A stretch of DNA of 64,000 nt from Scalesia atractyloides (lineage: Eukaryota; Streptophyta; Magnoliopsida; Asterales; Asteraceae): positions 70,540,157-70,604,156 of the forward strand of contig CAMTDV010000028.1 in assembly GCA_947069175.1 (NCBI GenBank), in the 5' to 3' direction. The position numbers and the translations under genes were made by a program. The notes below the pieces were generated by a model that did not search any database, had not been told where the DNA came from, and was given only the letters and a program-made list of their open reading frames with translations. Positions 62,401-64,000 of the stretch are shown in pieces; the first letter of the stretch is position 1; every line of letters begins with the position of its first letter.

Positions 62401-63026
62401 GCAATTACCTTGACTTAAGGCGCAATTGCCTCGCCTCGCTAGGAAATCGGGCCTAGGTGCAAGAGGCGATGACCTTTTAACAACTATGATGGGTAGTTAA
62501 ACACATAAAATCTTCATATTGATGCTTATATAGAATAATAGAAGATAAACTATTTTAGTTACAAAAGTCAATCATGGATCCGCTTTGTTGGAAATAATGA
62601 AGTTTGTACTATTAGATTTGAAGCGGACCCATACATGTGGCGATATTAATGTTTTCCCTTTGTTACGTCAATACGAATATATTATTGTTCTGCCTTTAAT
62701 ATTGTTACATTTCTTTTATTTGCACAAGGGAACTGTTGAATAAAATACAAATCAGTTGTTTTAATTTAATTGTTGGATATTAGTTTTCCGAGCCTGAATT
62801 TTTGCAATTTCCTCTCAGATTATGTTTTTCATTAACGTTTCTGATAAATGATGCATACATAATATATATATTTAGGATTTTATACATCGATGAAATACAT
62901 TCTTGTTTTAAGGTGACAAATCTTTCATTTTTGTATCTTCTGAGAGTATTGCTTTCTATCACCTAAACAGAAAAGAAGATCGATGAAGCTCAAAAGAAAA
63001 ATGGCTGTGCATGTACCATTTTGTAA
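56489..63026 (+). CDS. Membrane-anchored ubiquitin-fold protein (MUB)
   Basis: Exons 56489-56618, 57657-57823 and 62971-63026. MUBs are small ubiquitin-like proteins fixed to the plasma membrane by a lipid, where they dock certain ubiquitin-conjugating enzymes (family knowledge). Exon 1 starts MPEEDFLELKFRLFDGSDIG. Exon 2 has KSANDIKLINAGKILENN and PFGELPKGVITMH, the ubiquitin-fold core. Exon 3 ends NGCACTIL, with a CaaX box CTIL; the final Leu predicts geranylgeranylation and the Cys two before may be palmitoylated. The total fits 117 residues only if one more A is present in the A run near 57817-57821, because exon 2 as written ends in the wrong phase for exon 3. Intron 2 is 5.1 kb since it contains a hAT-like element with a copia insertion. 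All splice sites are GT-AG. Confidence 0.88.
57034..57063. repeat. Poly-C run and short (AC)n in MUB intron 1
   Basis: Twenty-two consecutive C, then ACACACAC. Length may be misread by sequencing. Confidence 0.9.
58344..58508. repeat. 68-bp perfect inverted repeat of the LTR start
   Basis: The left arm 58344-58411 and right arm 58441-58508 are exact reverse complements around a 29-base spacer. The arm sequence is LTR bases 5-72, also seen with one mismatch in the 3' LTR at 62141-62208. Confidence 0.95.
58509..60142 (+). pseudogene. Copia 2 gag, protease and integrase
   Basis: One open frame. Gag (UBN2 type) lacks its N-terminus and runs from SSLDDYCQRLKDLANQLKDV to DLARSMLEDEVIRQEA, followed by an RGRGRGRGNRGRG tract and a Pro/Gln/Thr-rich linker; no zinc knuckle is seen. 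Protease active site MDSGATSHA is at ~59265. GAG-pre-integrase has WHDRLGHPG and C-x2-C (LCHSCQLS). Integrase has CDLWTS and FQCDLGGEF; its third acidic residue, in a GRAER-type motif, lies past a frame break near 60120. It therefore cannot make complete integrase. Confidence 0.85.
60139..62110 (+). pseudogene. Copia 2 integrase C-terminus, reverse transcriptase and RNase H remnant
   Basis: 60139-60400 continues integrase (RMIRRLNDIIRALLIHSHLP), then a frame change to SIRCIFLGYPPDFRGYRCFD and a long Pro/Thr-rich linker. The reverse transcriptase starts at YHQAFTDPKWLRAMQ, with QLDVKNAFLHDHL and KKSLYGLKQAPRA, a stop at ~61396, then CVDDIILTA where copia enzymes usually have YVDD. After FTRPDISYAVQ a stop and a deletion remove most of RNase H. 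The end resumes at LSDNPVQHQRTKHIEID and YADIFTKGFS. Confidence 0.85.
62137..62343 (+). repeat. 3' LTR of copia element 2
   Basis: Starts TATTAGCCGAG and ends AAAACTCTCA, with a TATA-like CTATATAAAGG at ~62240. Terminal TA replaces the usual TG at both LTR starts in this element. The right boundary is inferred. Confidence 0.7.
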
Positions 63027-64000
63027 AGAGTTTTGAGTAATTTTATTCAGATTTAACCTGTCATTTGGTTACTGGAATTCCAGTTTTGGGGTTTAGATCT
63101 GGAGAAAATAATCTGTAAGAAAGAAATACCACATTATTTTACATGTTCTTGCTGGAGGAGAAATCTGGTCAAACAATTTATCAGTGTTATTGTAATGTAT
63201 GTATTATTTGTTTCTGTATACTATGGATTGATATGAACCAAATCAAATTTACTTGATTATCAGAGTAATTCATGAACCATATAGGGCCCCAATTCGATTA
63301 GTAGGCGATCTCCTAGTGTCTATAGATATCTCATAATCAAAACCCTTGATGTTAATATTTGTTTAAAAGACTTCCAAGACTTATCATAAACCCTGAGTGT
63401 AGCCAACAAGTGCTCTCCATTAGCAAGCATATAAGAGATCTTATTAGCATGATTTGTTGTTTCATGAATTACGGCACACCACTTTGCGTTTGCCACCAGA
63501 TCGTATCACATTTATGGCTTCGGTTTTAATGAATACATGATCTTGTGAACTTCTTTCTTTATGTTGACATCATCTTTTGTTGTACACTTACTCGTCCTTG
63601 TTTTGAATAACACCATAGTTTGTGGCAACACCATAGTTTGTGGCAAATTCATGAACCTATAACGTACATTATTGTACGAAGGACCTATAAGCTGCAATTT
63701 CAACTCGTTTATCTGTTAATGAATCGATTTGGGTTGTGTTTTATCTCAAGCTGGTGTCAAATAACAATTTTTGGTCAAATGGATAGAACACGAGAAAATT
63801 ACCAGTATTTTAACACACATAACTTTTTATAATGCTTTATTCAAAGATTTAAATTACTACCTACATGGAGGCCACTAGTTCAATCCTTTTCATCAAAGCT
63901 ATTCATATATTGAACTATTTATGGGTTTCCTTATATGAAACTATTTATGGGTTTCCTTTATATCAAATCCAGCTGAAAACATGTATGTCAATCTCTTTAT
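63027..64000. other. MUB 3' flank and spacer
   Basis: 63027-63250 is probably the MUB 3' untranslated region. Further right, short direct duplications occur: AACACCATAGTTTGTGGCAA at 63609/63627 and AACTATTTATGGGTTTCCTT at 63914/63940. No other gene supported. Confidence 0.45.

Larger units (their letters stand above)
58058..62488. mobile_element. hAT-like MITE in MUB intron 2, split by copia element 2
   Basis: Ends CATAGTTATTAAAGGCG and CCTTTTAACAACTATG are inverted repeats, and both flanks are ATGGGTAG (58050-58057 and 62489-62496), an exact 8-base duplication as made by hAT transposases. Without the copia element it would be ~430 bases. It contains GGGCCTAGGTGCAAG at both ends and GGCGC-rich words. 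No transposase. Confidence 0.8.

Overview
This window looks like nuclear DNA of a flowering plant (eudicot). It is AT-rich and gene-poor. Its four normal genes have close plant families: an O-fucosyltransferase-like membrane protein, an EXO70 exocyst subunit, a CC-type (ROXY) glutaredoxin and a membrane-anchored ubiquitin-fold protein (MUB). The spaces between them are filled by nested retroelements and MITEs. Several LTRs end in GGGGTGTGACA next to an initiator-tRNA-Met type primer-binding site, are 2-3 kb long and carry a gag starting MPPR. That fits chromovirus (Tekay-like) elements as seen in Asteraceae. The family placement is inference from memory, since no search was possible.

Layout. 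1-4428: minus-strand Tekay-like LTR whose end has been turned into a ~684-bp tandem array (LTR end + PBS + gag start). 5643-7657: two DNA-transposon MITEs. 8350-11692 (minus): seven-exon glycosyltransferase-like gene with a palindromic MITE 13 bases inside intron 6. 12297-14468: a Mutator-like element holding a Harbinger-like MITE, a degenerate short repeat and a gag fragment. 15688-17614: EXO70. 20040-20610: a degenerate ACACAATG array. 23004-28974: a decayed full-length Ty1/copia element. 34430-34790: an RTE-type LINE fragment. 35538-37070: a TRIM-like element carrying a nested SINE. 37817-40486: a solo LTR with four tRNA-like modules. 41481-48170: an LTR plus leader with a nested non-coding element whose two ends are both U5-type LTR ends. 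49807-50825: a young Mutator-like element with a perfect 9-bp target duplication. 52780-53154: ROXY glutaredoxin. 56489-63026: MUB gene with a hAT-like element in intron 2, itself containing a copia element.

Two patterns stand out. First, three of the four cellular genes carry single-base frame breaks (six in all), mostly at short homopolymers, while total length and splice phases remain correct if each is ignored. This points to leftover consensus errors in a long-read assembly at least as much as to gene death. Second, two unrelated LTR elements (41849-45661 and 58340-62343) have an inverted copy of LTR-terminal sequence at one end, suggesting fold-back events in reverse transcription or later repair.

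The cellular genes do not form a pathway. They are separately transcribed plant genes with their own promoters. No CRISPR array, rRNA gene, operon or complete tRNA gene was seen.
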